Assembly (NCBI GenBank): GCA_023101885.1
Contig: JALPQD010000160.1
Span: 2,947,188-3,011,187 of the forward strand
Direction: 5' to 3'
Length of the DNA stretch: 64,000 bases
DNA from: Typhlomys cinereus
Taxonomy: Eukaryota > Chordata > Mammalia > Rodentia > Platacanthomyidae
Positions 54,947-64,000 of the stretch are shown here, one piece after another (positions within the stretch are counted from its first letter, which is position 1; every line of letters starts with the position of its first letter). The position numbers were made by a program, and so were the translations under genes. Below the pieces are notes generated by a model, which did no database searches, was not told the origin of the DNA, and was given only the letters and a program-made list of their open reading frames with translations.

Positions 54947-55172
54947 ACAACTGGAGAGATGGCTCAGTTGGTAAAGTGCTTGCTATGCAAGCATGAAGAC
55001 CGAGTTTCAATCCCCACGTAAAACTGGGCGCTGTGTATATATGTGCCTGTGATCCCAGGACTGGAGAGGCAGAGCTGTGGGGGGAGTCTGTGCGACTTAC
55101 TGCATAGCCAGTGTAGCCAAATCAGTGAGTTCAAGGTTCAGGGAGAGGCCCTGTCTCAAAACACAAGGTGGA
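54947..55172 (+). mobile_element. Composite SINE: B2-like head joined to B1-like tail
   Basis: CAACTGGAGAGATGGCTCAG and TTGGTAAAGTGCTTGCTATG form the tRNA-like head. The second half (CCTGTGATCCCAGGACTGGA, AGGCCCTGTCTCAAAAC) is B1-like. Confidence 0.65.
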
Positions 55173-55329
55173 AAATGGTTGAGGAAGATACCCATCGTTA
55201 ACCTGTCACCTCATGTACACACATATGTAAAGACACATGTGAACTCACCCCACCCCCACAGACACACACACACTCAGGCACACACACTACTGTTTTGCAA
55301 CATGTGTATTAATACTCCTTGTATGCATG

Positions 55330-55800
55330 CATGTTATTATTATAATGGCTTTGTTGAGGTATAAGTCAGCACGTAATTCACCCACTTGAATTATACAAGT
55401 CAATTTTTTGTGTATTTACAGACACGAGCAATCGATGCCACAATCAATTTCTAGAACATTTTCATCACCTCAAAAAGAAACTCTGTTCCCTTTAGACAGC
55501 ACCCCCATTCTAACCTCAGCCCTAAGAAGCTAATTATCCTCTGTCTCTATAGATTTGCCTATTCTGGAAATTGCCTGCAAACGGAATCATATGTCATCAT
55601 TCATGACTCACGTTTTTCATTGAGCATAATGTTTTGTGAGTCATCCCTATCATAGCGAGCACCAGTACTTCGATCCGTGTTATGGCTGAAAAATGGTCAG
55701 CTTTGGATATTTCACAATGCAATCACCCACTTACCAGCTGATAGGCCTATTTCTCTTGGCTATATGCTGAGTGGAACTGCTGGCTTATACAATAAGTATA
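55330..55800. repeat. Ancient L1M 3' fragment
   Basis: GGCTTTGTTGAGGTATAAGT, TTTCTAGAACATTTTCATCA, AAACGGAATCATATGTCATC and GCTATATGCTGAGTGGAACT keep the order of an old mammalian L1 tail. Confidence 0.75.
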
Positions 55801-56011
55801 ATGCTTACCACTTGAGGGGTAACCATGCATGAATTGTTTTTATTTCTGAGCCATTTTGCATGTAAATTGTAGATATACCCCTTTACTCCTAAGTACTTCA
55901 GAGAAACAAAAAAAGGATAAAGCCAAGGCCATGCTTTTCCATAATCGCATTTCAACAACCGACGTCAGGAAACTTAACGTCAGTGCAATATGACTCAATA
56001 CATAGTCCAGA

Positions 56012-56095
56012 TTGCCCCTAAATTCCCAGCCATCCTCCTGCCTCAGTCTCTTAAGTAAAAGGGATTACAGGGATGAGTCACCTGACACAGCTAAT
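56012..56095 (-). mobile_element. B1-type SINE, antisense, partial
   Basis: CCAGCCATCCTCCTGCCTCA, AGGGATTACAGGGATGAGTC and ACCTGACACAGCTAAT. Confidence 0.65.
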
Positions 56096-56299
56096 ACAAG
56101 GTTACTATGCCAATTTTTCCAATTATTCTATTTAAAATTTGCCAGCTGTTCACATCATCCCTCTTCAAGATGTCATGCGGGACCCGCACTACCTTGGTTG
56201 TCAGGACTCTGTGGCCTTGTCTAATCCTGAACAGTTTCCTGGCCCTTCCTGGTCTCTCTGGTTTTGCGTTTGGCTTATCTGCTGTCTCCAAGGATGGCT

Positions 56300-56990
56300 T
56301 CCGGGCCTATTTGGGTCGGTGGGCACTGGTATCATGGCAGTTCAGTCCGAGTCTTGGCTGGGCAGAGTTGCTGGCTGCTTCCCATCCCTGGAAGGACCAG
56401 GGACCTACAGGAACCCAGCGGGGACATTTGCGCGGAAAATTCCTGGAGGATTTACCCTGCAGTGCCAAAGCAAAGGAAGAAGGGGGCGGGCTTCCTCGCC
56501 CTTTCCCACCCGCAGCTAAGTGGTCTGGAGAGGATGTGGCAGGCGCAGGGCCCCGCACGCAGCAAGGCACGTGTTTCCCGTCGCTGCTGCGCAACACTAG
56601 GGGTTCGCTCTGGGCCGGGAAGGACTCAGTGCACCGTCGGGAAATCCGGGAAGGTGGCGGGCGAGTGCCGGAAGCTCTCGGTTTCTGGGAAGTGTCCTGA
56701 TGCAAGACTTGCCTGCTGCGCCCCGCAGCCCGAGCATAACGCAGAGGAACCTGAGAATCTCACCCTGCGCCGCCTTCCCCCCCCTCCCGCGCCCCAGCTG
56801 CCAAGCGCTGCCTCGGGCGGCAGTGCTTCCTCGGTTCATTTGTCTCAACCCCGCCCGCCCCCCACCCCGACTTCTGAGCCTCATCCTTCTGGCTCCCTTT
56901 TGGGGAAGAGACTTGATGGGTCTTTTAAGTGATAGCTCTGTCATAAGGCCGCTACTGGTGACCAACTTGCCGAGCCACACCTTAGGTCCC
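56300..56990. promoter_or_regulatory. CpG-rich patch, candidate CpG island or promoter
   Basis: The densest CpG part is about 56550-56830, with CACGTG (E-box), CCGGAAGC (ETS-like), GCGCCGCC and CCCGCGCCCC. In a gene-poor region this is the strongest candidate for a transcription start, for example of a non-coding RNA. No TATA box or confirmed exon is visible. Long overlapping frames here follow from low stop density in GC-rich DNA. Confidence 0.4.
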
Positions 56991-57234
56991 CTTTTATAAT
57001 GGGGCGGCAAAAGCCATAGGAGATAGACGCGGAGGATGGCAACGGAGAGCCAGGAAGATGAGAAGGGAAGAACACAACATGCAGCACTGCAGTCTGCAGC
57101 ACCCCAGAGACCTGCAGGAATGTGAGAGTTTACACATGATGGTCTGAAGACACAGTTCATTCTGTCTTCAGGAGAGTTTGAAAGTTGGCAAGTTCACATA
57201 AAAATCCAGCTTTGATGGACACACTTTTCTCCCA

Positions 57235-57356
57235 GCGACCCTGGAAGCGGTAAGGCAGGAGGATCATGATTTTAGAGGTCAACTCCGATTATAATAAGTT
57301 TTAAGCCTGCCTGGGGTATACAAGGATATCTTAACACACACACACACACACACACA
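57235..57356 (+). mobile_element. B1-type SINE remnant with (CA)n
   Basis: GGTAAGGCAGGAGGATCATG, GCCTGCCTGGGGTATACAAG and a terminal CA run at about 57333-57355. Confidence 0.55.
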
Positions 57357-58330
57357 ATCCAGATTTCAGATTCTTCTGGATATGTTAAAAAGATCTGATA
57401 GCAGCAAGATTGTGTAACAGCCATAGCTGAGTCAGGAAGCCTCCACAAAATCTGACAGTGGTCACAGTTCCTTGCCTTTCTCTGTACTAGTCCAGGGGTA
57501 CCTATGCCCTTATTCCCTCACTACCACCTCGAGAGGGTGGACACATTGACCTCATAAAGGAGAAAAGCAAGCGAGAGGCAAACCACTTTGCTCATGGTCA
57601 CAGCCAGAGAGAAGGAGGCAGACTTGGACTTCTCGCATTCCCTTTTTTCCTTGTTTCCAGATCTGGTACCCCCAGTCCAGCTCAGTGGGCTGCAGATACA
57701 GACAGAAAATGTCAGCTCCTTTAGGGTCTTAAGGGTCCCCTGTAGTGTCCTGTTTGCTGAGCTCTGGCGAGGTACTTTACCAAAACATGAAGCAGGGAGT
57801 GGTTCGATGATTCTACAGCGGCCCAGGCAAGCGAAGGACATAGCCCTCGTCGCAAGAACCACTGGCCTTGGCTTCCCTTTGGCCTCTGAAAGTAGACTTC
57901 AGGCCGTCATGTGTAAGTGGTGAGCTCCACATGAACTTTCTGTATCATATGGAAGAAATGGGTAGATGATAGTGCCCAAACTAACCCGTCCAGTCCAGCC
58001 AGGCTCCCACGAGCAAAACTCCTGATTGGTTGTCCTATCTCCTCTGTCCACTCCTTTTCTTAGGTGGGCTTGTCTAATAATACTCCTTAACAGTTTCTAG
58101 AAATGATTTCAGAATCAGTTCCTGAGGGCCATAGGAGTTGGAGGAAGCTGGGCAACTACGTCATAATTCAGTTGCAAACAGCTCGATATGGCTTAATAGA
58201 ATCTTTCCTTGTCTATATGTACTATTTGCTTCTCATACCTTCTGAGCTGGACTGAAGAGCAATTTGTTCAAATGAATCACATAATAAAGGACATAGACTT
58301 CCACAGTTCCGTCCTATCCTGCTACTTTAT
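57357..58330. other. Intergenic, no supported gene
   Basis: A MIR-like piece (CCACTTTGCTCATGGTCACA, AGGAGGCAGACTTGGACTTC) lies near 57582-57632. The opposed frames at 57521-57923 are unfamiliar. Confidence 0.5.
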
Positions 58331-58334
58331 CTTT

Positions 58335-58505
58335 TTGCTTATTTTTTGATAGCAGGTCTTATGTAGCCCAGGCTGGCCTTGAACTGGCTATGTAGCCAAG
58401 GATGACTTTGATCTTCCTGCTTCCTCCCAGGGTGCTGTGATTATAAGTGCGCGCCCCTGATCTTGCAGTGCAGCCCTCTACCAACTGAGATATCCTGCCC
58501 CCAAC
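58335..58505 (-). mobile_element. ID-B1 composite SINE, antisense
   Basis: B1 part: TATGTAGCCCAGGCTGGCCT, TTGAACTGGCTATGTAGCC. ID part: GTGCAGCCCTCTACCAACTG, AGATATCCTGCCCCC. Confidence 0.75.
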
Positions 58506-58552
58506 TCTGCTTCTTCTGTTTTTATTTCCTCATCTATTTAAAAAATGAAGAA

Positions 58553-58682
58553 GCCAGACATGGTTGGGTCATGCTTATGATACCAGCACATGGTAGGTAG
58601 ATTGAGGCAGGATTGCTTTGTGTTTGAGGCCAGCCTAGGCTACAGAGTCAGACTCTGCAAAAAACAATCATCAATCAATCGA
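58553..58682 (+). mobile_element. B1-type SINE
   Basis: GCCAGACATGGTTGGGTCAT, TTGAGGCCAGCCTAGGCTAC and AGAGTCAGACTCTGC. Confidence 0.8.
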
Positions 58683-59620
58683 CCTGTAAGATAATCTCTT
58701 TTGAGCAAGGCCACTATGCCCGATGACAGCAAAAAACTCTTCACATTGAGTACCACAAGATGTGTCCCCTTGGGATGGTGCCACGGAGAGAGGGGACTTT
58801 TGGTGTGTATATATATGATGAGGGTTAAATGATGTAATTATGTACTATCACAAGTTCCTGAAGATAGTGGGTGATTAACGAATGCTTGTTGGTTGAGTGA
58901 ACTGCTCACTGGGCAGTGATGGATTTGAAGGGAAGCACAGCGGAAGAAGGAAGTAGTACTGACTCCTTCAGCTGGTGTTGCCTTTCCTGCCCATTTTCTG
59001 TGTCTCGTTCCAAGTTGTCCTTTGTTCTAAGCCTCTGGATTTCCAGCCAGCTAGAGGCACAAAGTTATCGGTGGATCCTGGAGTGCTGGGCCCGGACTGT
59101 GTAATGACCAGCCTTCCGCTTGCTTGAAGTTTCCGCTGGAGGGCTGGAAGCCACAGCATCCAGATGGCTAATTGCTTTGTGCCTGTTTCTGCAAATCACA
59201 GTGATTCACTGTCCCTGCCGAAAACACACTCTCTTTTCAAAGATTTAATGGTTTCCAAAATTAATTTAGCCTCATCTGTTGTCCCCCTGCCCTTCTGCAT
59301 TGCCCCTCCCCCAACATTCTTCTTCTCTCCCTGTTCTCCCTTCCAGGATGGAGCTTTCTGTTCCCCGAAGCTGGCTTTCACTCTACAGGACCCTTTCCAG
59401 GGTCACTGGAGCCCACGCTGAGCATGGAACCACTGGGTGGGAGCTTGGCAGAGAAGGGCTTGTGCCAGCAGCACACTTATTTCCCATTGCCCACCATGCT
59501 CCACCACCCGCCTCTGGTCCAACTGACACTGCCCCCCACGCCCCCAGATAAAGAGCTCCACTCAGTTCCTCATTTGAATGCATCTGTTTATAAAACTCCC
59601 AAAGGTCAAGTGAGGTTCAC
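58683..59620. other. Intergenic, no supported gene
   Basis: Unique-looking; the frames around 59164-59666 overlap on both strands and are unfamiliar. Confidence 0.5.
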
Positions 59621-59629
59621 AGTCAATGT

Positions 59630-59960
59630 GATGCTTAATACTGACTGTCAACCTGACAGGACCTAGAGTCACCACAAACGTGTCTAGATTGGGTTAACTG
59701 AGATGAGAAGACTCAACTCTGGGCAGCACTATTCTGTGGGCGAGGGGTCCTGACTGAATAAAAAAAGAGAGAGAGCAAACCAAGCTTTCTTTGCTTCCTG
59801 TGTTTGGATGCAACGTGACTAGCTGCCTCATGATCTTGCTGCTGTGGCTTCCTTACCATGATGAACTATGCTCTCAAACTGTGTGTCTAAAATAAACTCC
59901 TCCTTCCGTAAGTGATGTTTGTCAGGTATTTTTGTCATAGCACCAAGAAAAGCAACTAGT
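59630..59960 (+). mobile_element. Rodent LTR-like dispersed repeat, copy 2
   Basis: ACTGACTGTCAACCTGACAG, GATTGGGTTAACTGAGATGA, CTTACCATGATGAACTATGC and AAATAAACTCCTCCTTCCGT follow the same layout as the copy at 38245-38590. The AATAAA near 59890 would be the element's own signal. Confidence 0.6.
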
Positions 59961-60179
59961 ACCAATACTATCTACTAATTGCCCTAGGATAACTGAGGTT
60001 TTAGTTTACTGTATTTGCACATAAATATACTTTTTTAAACTAAACAAAGTCAGTACACATTTAGATCATTTAATTCTGCTGTGGATAAGATTACCTCTCA
60101 TCATGACTCTGCACATATCACAAGCACTGCTGAACGATCAATAGTATCATGTAATTATATTTTCTCCAACTTTGCCAGC

Positions 60180-60880
60180 AGCTCACAGGTGTGTGTTTAG
60201 TTTTAGAAATAGCTACTGCTAATAGTCTTCCAATTCTTTTTGTGTGTCTATTAAATATCTATTACAGTTTCACCCCCAAATGTCCACATAGATCAAATGC
60301 CCCCACACACACTGTGGGAGGCCTCCTTATCACCTTGATCCGATTTGGATGGGTTCCTCTCTGCACCTGGGGCTGGGATGTCATCTTTTCATCATCAGTG
60401 TATCTCTTTGGATTGCTCTTCAGTTTCTCAGAGTGTCTTTGTTTCTTGTTCTTGGCTTAGTCTTTCATTTCATTGAATCATATCTTTTACTATCTTCCTA
60501 AGAAAAGGTGTGTGGGAGGTAAAAAAAAATGTGCTCTTGCATATCTGAAAATATCTTATTCCATACTTATCCTTTATTTGGCTAAGTATAGAATTCTAGG
60601 ATAAAAGTGCTTTTCACTCAGAACTTTTGGTGCTCAACATGCCTTTCCTCAGCATCCAGCCCAGCTGTGGCGATGACTGACGTCACAAAGACTCTTGCTC
60701 TGACAGACCATGGTTTTCTCTCTAGAAGCTGTCAGATTCTCCCCATTATCCTGGCCTTCTGATTTTCAAAATATTGCCTAGTGTTTCCTCCATTCTCTTG
60801 GACATAGTGGGCACTTTCAATTCAGAGATTTGTGCACTTCACTTCTGGGGAAATTTCTTGCATCATTTTAAAATTTTTAA
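60180..60880. repeat. Ancient L1M fragment(s)
   Basis: TATTTGGCTAAGTATAGAAT, TCTAGGATAAAAGTGC and TCAATTCAGAGATTTGTGCA fit an old L1 3' region; the first part is very decayed. Confidence 0.5.
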
Positions 60881-60884
60881 AAAT

Positions 60885-61045
60885 TGTTTATGTGATGTGT
60901 TTGTATGTTTGCCTGTGGAGGCCAGAAGACAGCTTTGTGGATTTGCTTCTCTCTTCTTCCACCTTTATGTGGATTCTGAGAATTGAACTCAGGTTGTTAA
61001 GCTTGTATAGTAAGTGCCTTTGCCTGATGAACCATTTCGTTGGCC
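60885..61045 (-). mobile_element. Type C SINE
   Basis: GCCTGTGGAGGCCAGAAGAC, TTCTTCCACCTTTATGTGGA and GATGAACCATTTCGTTGGCC. Confidence 0.75.
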
Positions 61046-61479
61046 CTGTTGTACATAGAAAGATCCTTTCTCAATATAATAATAACAATAGCTTATAATT
61101 AATGATGATAATAGTTACATTTGCAAAAAATTTCCACATGTTTAGCCTCATTCATTCATTAAGTATAACAACTAGAAAAGTACACATTTAGATCATTTAA
61201 TTCTGGTATGGGTAGGATTGCCTCTCGTTATCAACTGTCACTCTGGAAAAACCCACTCCAAATTGGAAAGCATGATTTATTACTGAAGTTCAGGATTTCT
61301 TGACACATGTGGCCTCTTCAGAAAAGGAGGACACACTGCACAGGTGTGGCCAGTTGTACCTCTGCAGCTGCCCTGGTGCGTACAGTTAGGTGAAGGTCCA
61401 GCATGCAGTGGACGGAGGGGAGAAGGGCACGCTGGCCGCGGGTGGGCCTCTATAGAAGGATTCCTCCCCCCATGAAATC

Positions 61480-61790
61480 TGTCCAGCAGAGAAGCAAGAT
61501 ATGTTGGCTCATAGCTCTGGAAGTTCAAGTCCCAGAGTGGGGTGGCCCGTGCGTTGAGGCCACTGACACATGCTGCTGGATGAGCGGCAGAGCAAACTCC
61601 TACCATGAGCCAGCAAAAAAACAAAAACAAAACAAAACAAAAAAACCCAGAGCCTCAAAAGGGTTGCCCAATTCATTTTGGGGGCATCCCCAATGACCCA
61701 GGGACCTCCTGTAAAGTCCACCACACCTTCCAGTAACAACACACAGAGGACTAAGCCTTCGACATTTTGGGGGCACTTCATACTCAAGTG
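61480..61790 (-). mobile_element. MaLR-type LTR remnant
   Basis: TTGGCTCATAGCTCTGGAAG, CACATGCTGCTGGATGAGC, CACCACACCTTCCAGTAACA and TTTTGGGGGCACTTCATACT fit an antisense MaLR LTR with an A-rich interruption (about 61614-61645). Confidence 0.55.
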
Positions 61791-61817
61791 AGAGTAGAGC
61801 AGGTCACTTCTTTCTTA

Positions 61818-61835
61818 ATCTTTATTTTAATTATT

Positions 61836-61878
<43 letters not shown>

Positions 61879-62085
61879 CAGAGCGCACTCTGTGTCCCTG
61901 TGGAGGGCAAAGGGTGACATCATCCTGGATCGTTTCTACCTCCTTCTTGCTCTGCCTTCCAGGGCCAGAAGTCAGGCCACCACCATTTCCATCTGGCATC
62001 ATTAGAGGGATTTGGGACGCAAACTCAGGTCCTTCTGCTTGTGAGGCAGAATCTTAACCCCCTGAGCCATCTATCCATCCTCAAG
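61818..62085 (-). mobile_element. Type B SINE
   Basis: (TG)n at about 61840-61876, GTCCCTGTGGAGGGCAAAGG, TCCATCTGGCATCATTAGAG and CCTGAGCCATCTATCCATCC. Confidence 0.88.
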
Positions 62086-62164
62086 CAGGTCACTTTATAC
62101 ATAGATTACCATGGGCATATACACAAAAGGACGAGAAATACCTTGATTTTGTTGTTGTTGCTTT

Positions 62165-62310
62165 ATCTTTTTTTTTTTTTGAGACAGACTCTTGCAATGT
62201 ATTCCTAGCCTAGAGTTCACTATGCGGACCAGGCTGACCTCAAACCTGCATCAATTCTCCTGCCTCAAATGCTGGGATTGTAGGAGTGTGTCTCCACCAC
62301 GTTCAGCTGA
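62165..62310 (-). mobile_element. B1-type SINE, antisense
   Basis: Poly(T), GAGACAGACTCTTGCAATGT, CTCCTGCCTCAAATGCTGGG and TCCACCACGTTCAGCTG. Confidence 0.8.
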
Positions 62311-62860
62311 TTTATAACGCGTGTGTTTAATATGGAGAACTCACAGTGACGTGCCATGCTGGGGTGGAGAGCTTCTTCCGTGCTAGGTCAGCACTCAGCT
62401 GCGGCACACATGGTCTTGGTGGCCCTGCCAGCTCCCATTCACTTGCCACCTTCAGGCCTGTGGCTCCCTCAGCAACTGACCCGCAGCAGCCCAGTCTTGC
62501 TCTGGGCCGAGTTCCCGCTGCGCTCTGAGATGACTCCTGGGAATCCCTACACCGTCTGGGGCGCTCTCCTGGGTCACTAGCCCTCTCTTGCCAGTTCCCA
62601 CACCACAAAAGGTCTCTCTGCCTGAGCTCCCCAAAGCCACGGTTTTAACAAAATGCCTGCAGACCCCTCTTTCTCAAAGCAGTGCCAGCCCACCCCGTAT
62701 CTCCTTTCCAGAAGATAAACCCCGAGGCTCCGGGCTTATCCTCGCATAACCCGAACACCTATTAAAATATTTTCCTAAAAATAAAAGGCTTGCTCTCAAA
62801 AGAGCAAGTCACTACCACCTCCACAAGAAGACAGAGAAGTTGGAATTAAAACTCCAAGCC
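62311..62860. other. Intergenic, no supported gene
   Basis: Moderately GC-rich; several overlapping short frames without familiar products. Confidence 0.5.
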
Positions 62861-63420
62861 CGTGCATTTTAGAATCCCCCCTTTTGCATGGTTTCCCCGC
62901 CTTCCCACCTTGGAGACCAGGAGGGGCTGCTGGCCGGGAGGAGGGCGATGGCAGAGTTACCGGGGAGAGACACGCACGCACAGTCCTGCAGTTTCTCCTG
63001 CACCGGGGCCTTCCCTCCTGGAGTGGGAGGTGAGGACGGACAGCCAGGTGTCTGCTGGCTGCGGGGCCGCGGGGGAGGCGTGGGCCCCCCGGGACGGTGA
63101 CCTCGGGGCCTCCCGCACCTTCGGCGAGGCCCGGTGTGCTCTCGGGGTTTCCACCTGCTGCTCTTGCTTGGGCCGCTGCGCCCACTCAGGCCCTTCACCT
63201 CCCAGAACCTTGCACCTCTTGATAACATCCTTTTGTTCTCCGGTGATCCACGCCCTCGCGGGAGGGAATGAGGAAACCCACGGGGAAAGTGCTGCCTGCA
63301 CCTGATGCGAGAAGGGAAGGGGGAAGCGGTCGGAGAAGCTGCCTCTGTCTTCCCGCTCGTTCCCAGGGGCCACCGCCCAGTTCCGGTTGCGGAGGAGTTT
63401 CTGGGCTAGGTTTTCTGGCA
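62861..63420. promoter_or_regulatory. Second CpG-rich patch, candidate regulatory region
   Basis: CpGs cluster at about 63055-63145 (GCGGGGCCGCGGGGGAGGCG, CACCTTCGGCGAGGCCCG). Frames are open on both strands because of composition. No recognised exon. Confidence 0.35.
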
Positions 63421-63649
63421 GAGGAGGTTCTCAAACCACGGGCTGGGGGATGCAGTAGGGATTATTTTCCTAGTTACTCTTCTGTGAGGTGCTGGGCACC
63501 TTCCAGTGCTTTTCCACCAGACGAATATCCTAGTAGGACCCCCAGGATTCTGCAGATCTTGCTCCAGCCTTCCTTGCCAAGTCTCTTCCCGGAGCCAAGG
63601 GCTGTAATCTGCTACTTCCCTGGACATGTCACGCCTCCCTGACAGTTTT

Positions 63650-63674
63650 TTTAAAATTTTTAAAAATTTATTCA

Positions 63675-63712
<38 letters not shown>

Positions 63713-63810
63713 TTCCACCCGGTTGTCTATATGTGGGGTCTAGGATCTGAACTCAGGACCTTCCGCCTGCAAAGCAGAGGCTTAACCCCTGAGCCACCTC
63801 TCCAGCCCCT
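63650..63810 (-). mobile_element. Short type A SINE with 14-bp TSD
   Basis: 161 bp: the (TG)n tail joins directly to TCTTCCACCCGGTTGTC, so most of the body is absent. TSD TCCCTGACAGTTTT at 63636-63649 and 63811-63824. Confidence 0.95.
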
Positions 63811-63821
63811 TCCCTGACAGT

Positions 63822-64000
63822 TTTGCACATGCCATTCCTCTGCGTCAAGTGGCCCCTGCAATTTGCTTTTTTTTTTTTTTTTTTTTTTAAAGAACTCCTA
63901 TTCATCCTTCAAAACTGTAGTTAAAAACTCAGGTGCTTCTTGCAGGCCTTGCTTGACTACCCACACTGGGTTGGCTGATCTGTGCTCCAAGGCACAGGGT
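63822..64000 (+). repeat. L2 3' end, continuing past the window
   Basis: AACTCCTATTCATCCTTCAA, AACTGTAGTTAAAAACTCAG and TTCTTGCAGGCCTTGCTTGA follow an L2 tail. A T run (about 63868-63888) interrupts it. Confidence 0.65.

Noticed and set aside
56107..57160. Overlapping frames of 187-222 codons on both strands
   Set aside because: GC-rich DNA has few stop codons. The frames overlap on both strands and in several phases, no product is recognisable, and no splice or start context stands out.
62796..64000. MRPL33 first exon in the terminal CpG-rich patch
   Set aside because: I looked for the short conserved MRPL33 N-terminal coding sequence and found none.

Overview
This is a stretch of a mammalian nuclear genome, almost certainly from a rodent of the mouse-related group. 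The evidence is the repeat mixture: tRNA-derived B2-superfamily SINEs, B1 (7SL-derived) SINEs, ID elements and ID-B1 composites, together with rodent-type MaLR LTRs, L1 tails and older eutherian fossils (MIR, L2, L1M, a MER44/Tigger7-like DNA transposon). The youngest SINE type is not the laboratory-mouse B2 sequence, so a dipodoid or an early-branching muroid is plausible, but I cannot name the species.

The only protein-coding gene I can support is the 3' part of SLC4A1AP (kanadaptin), on the + strand at 713-14706. Nine coding exons join in frame to give the last 347 residues and the stop codon; the N-terminal part lies upstream of the window. The introns are filled with SINEs. The first intron fully inside the window uses a GC donor (GC-AG). 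In other mammals MRPL33 is the next gene downstream; I found none of its exons here, so 14.7-64 kb looks like intergenic DNA.

Downstream layout. 14.7-18.6 kb: SINEs and unclassified A/T-rich DNA. 18.6-22.3 kb: a decayed class II (betaretrovirus-like) endogenous retrovirus on the - strand, with one LTR, integrase, RNase H, RT and protease with a G-patch, and no 5' half. 22.5-25.3 kb: SINEs and L1 tails, including two opposite-facing SINEs in one target site. 25.3-25.9 kb: a processed pseudogene of MTX1 (metaxin 1) on the - strand that appears to keep one short intron. 26-52 kb: gene-poor DNA with nested repeats, a second double SINE insertion (30.6-31.2 kb), a 32-bp minisatellite (43.9 kb) and a Tigger-like fossil (49.4 kb). 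52.3-53.8 kb: a fairly young 5'-truncated L1 with an open ORF2 C-terminus. 56.3-57.0 kb and 62.9-63.4 kb: two CpG-rich patches without a recognisable gene.

I found no undescribed biological system. The most informative observations are the double SINE insertions, the intron-retaining MTX1 retrocopy, the GC-AG intron and internally deleted SINE variants that may be a subfamily. Below, 'type A' means the young B2-superfamily SINE (head GGGGCTGGAGAGGTGGCTCA, tail AATTGAATAAATAA, about 250-300 bp), 'type B' an older relative (AACACCAGGC and CAGAGCAAAGC in its body) and 'type C' the most diverged B3-like copies. All repeat boundaries were read by eye and are approximate unless a target-site duplication (TSD) is given.
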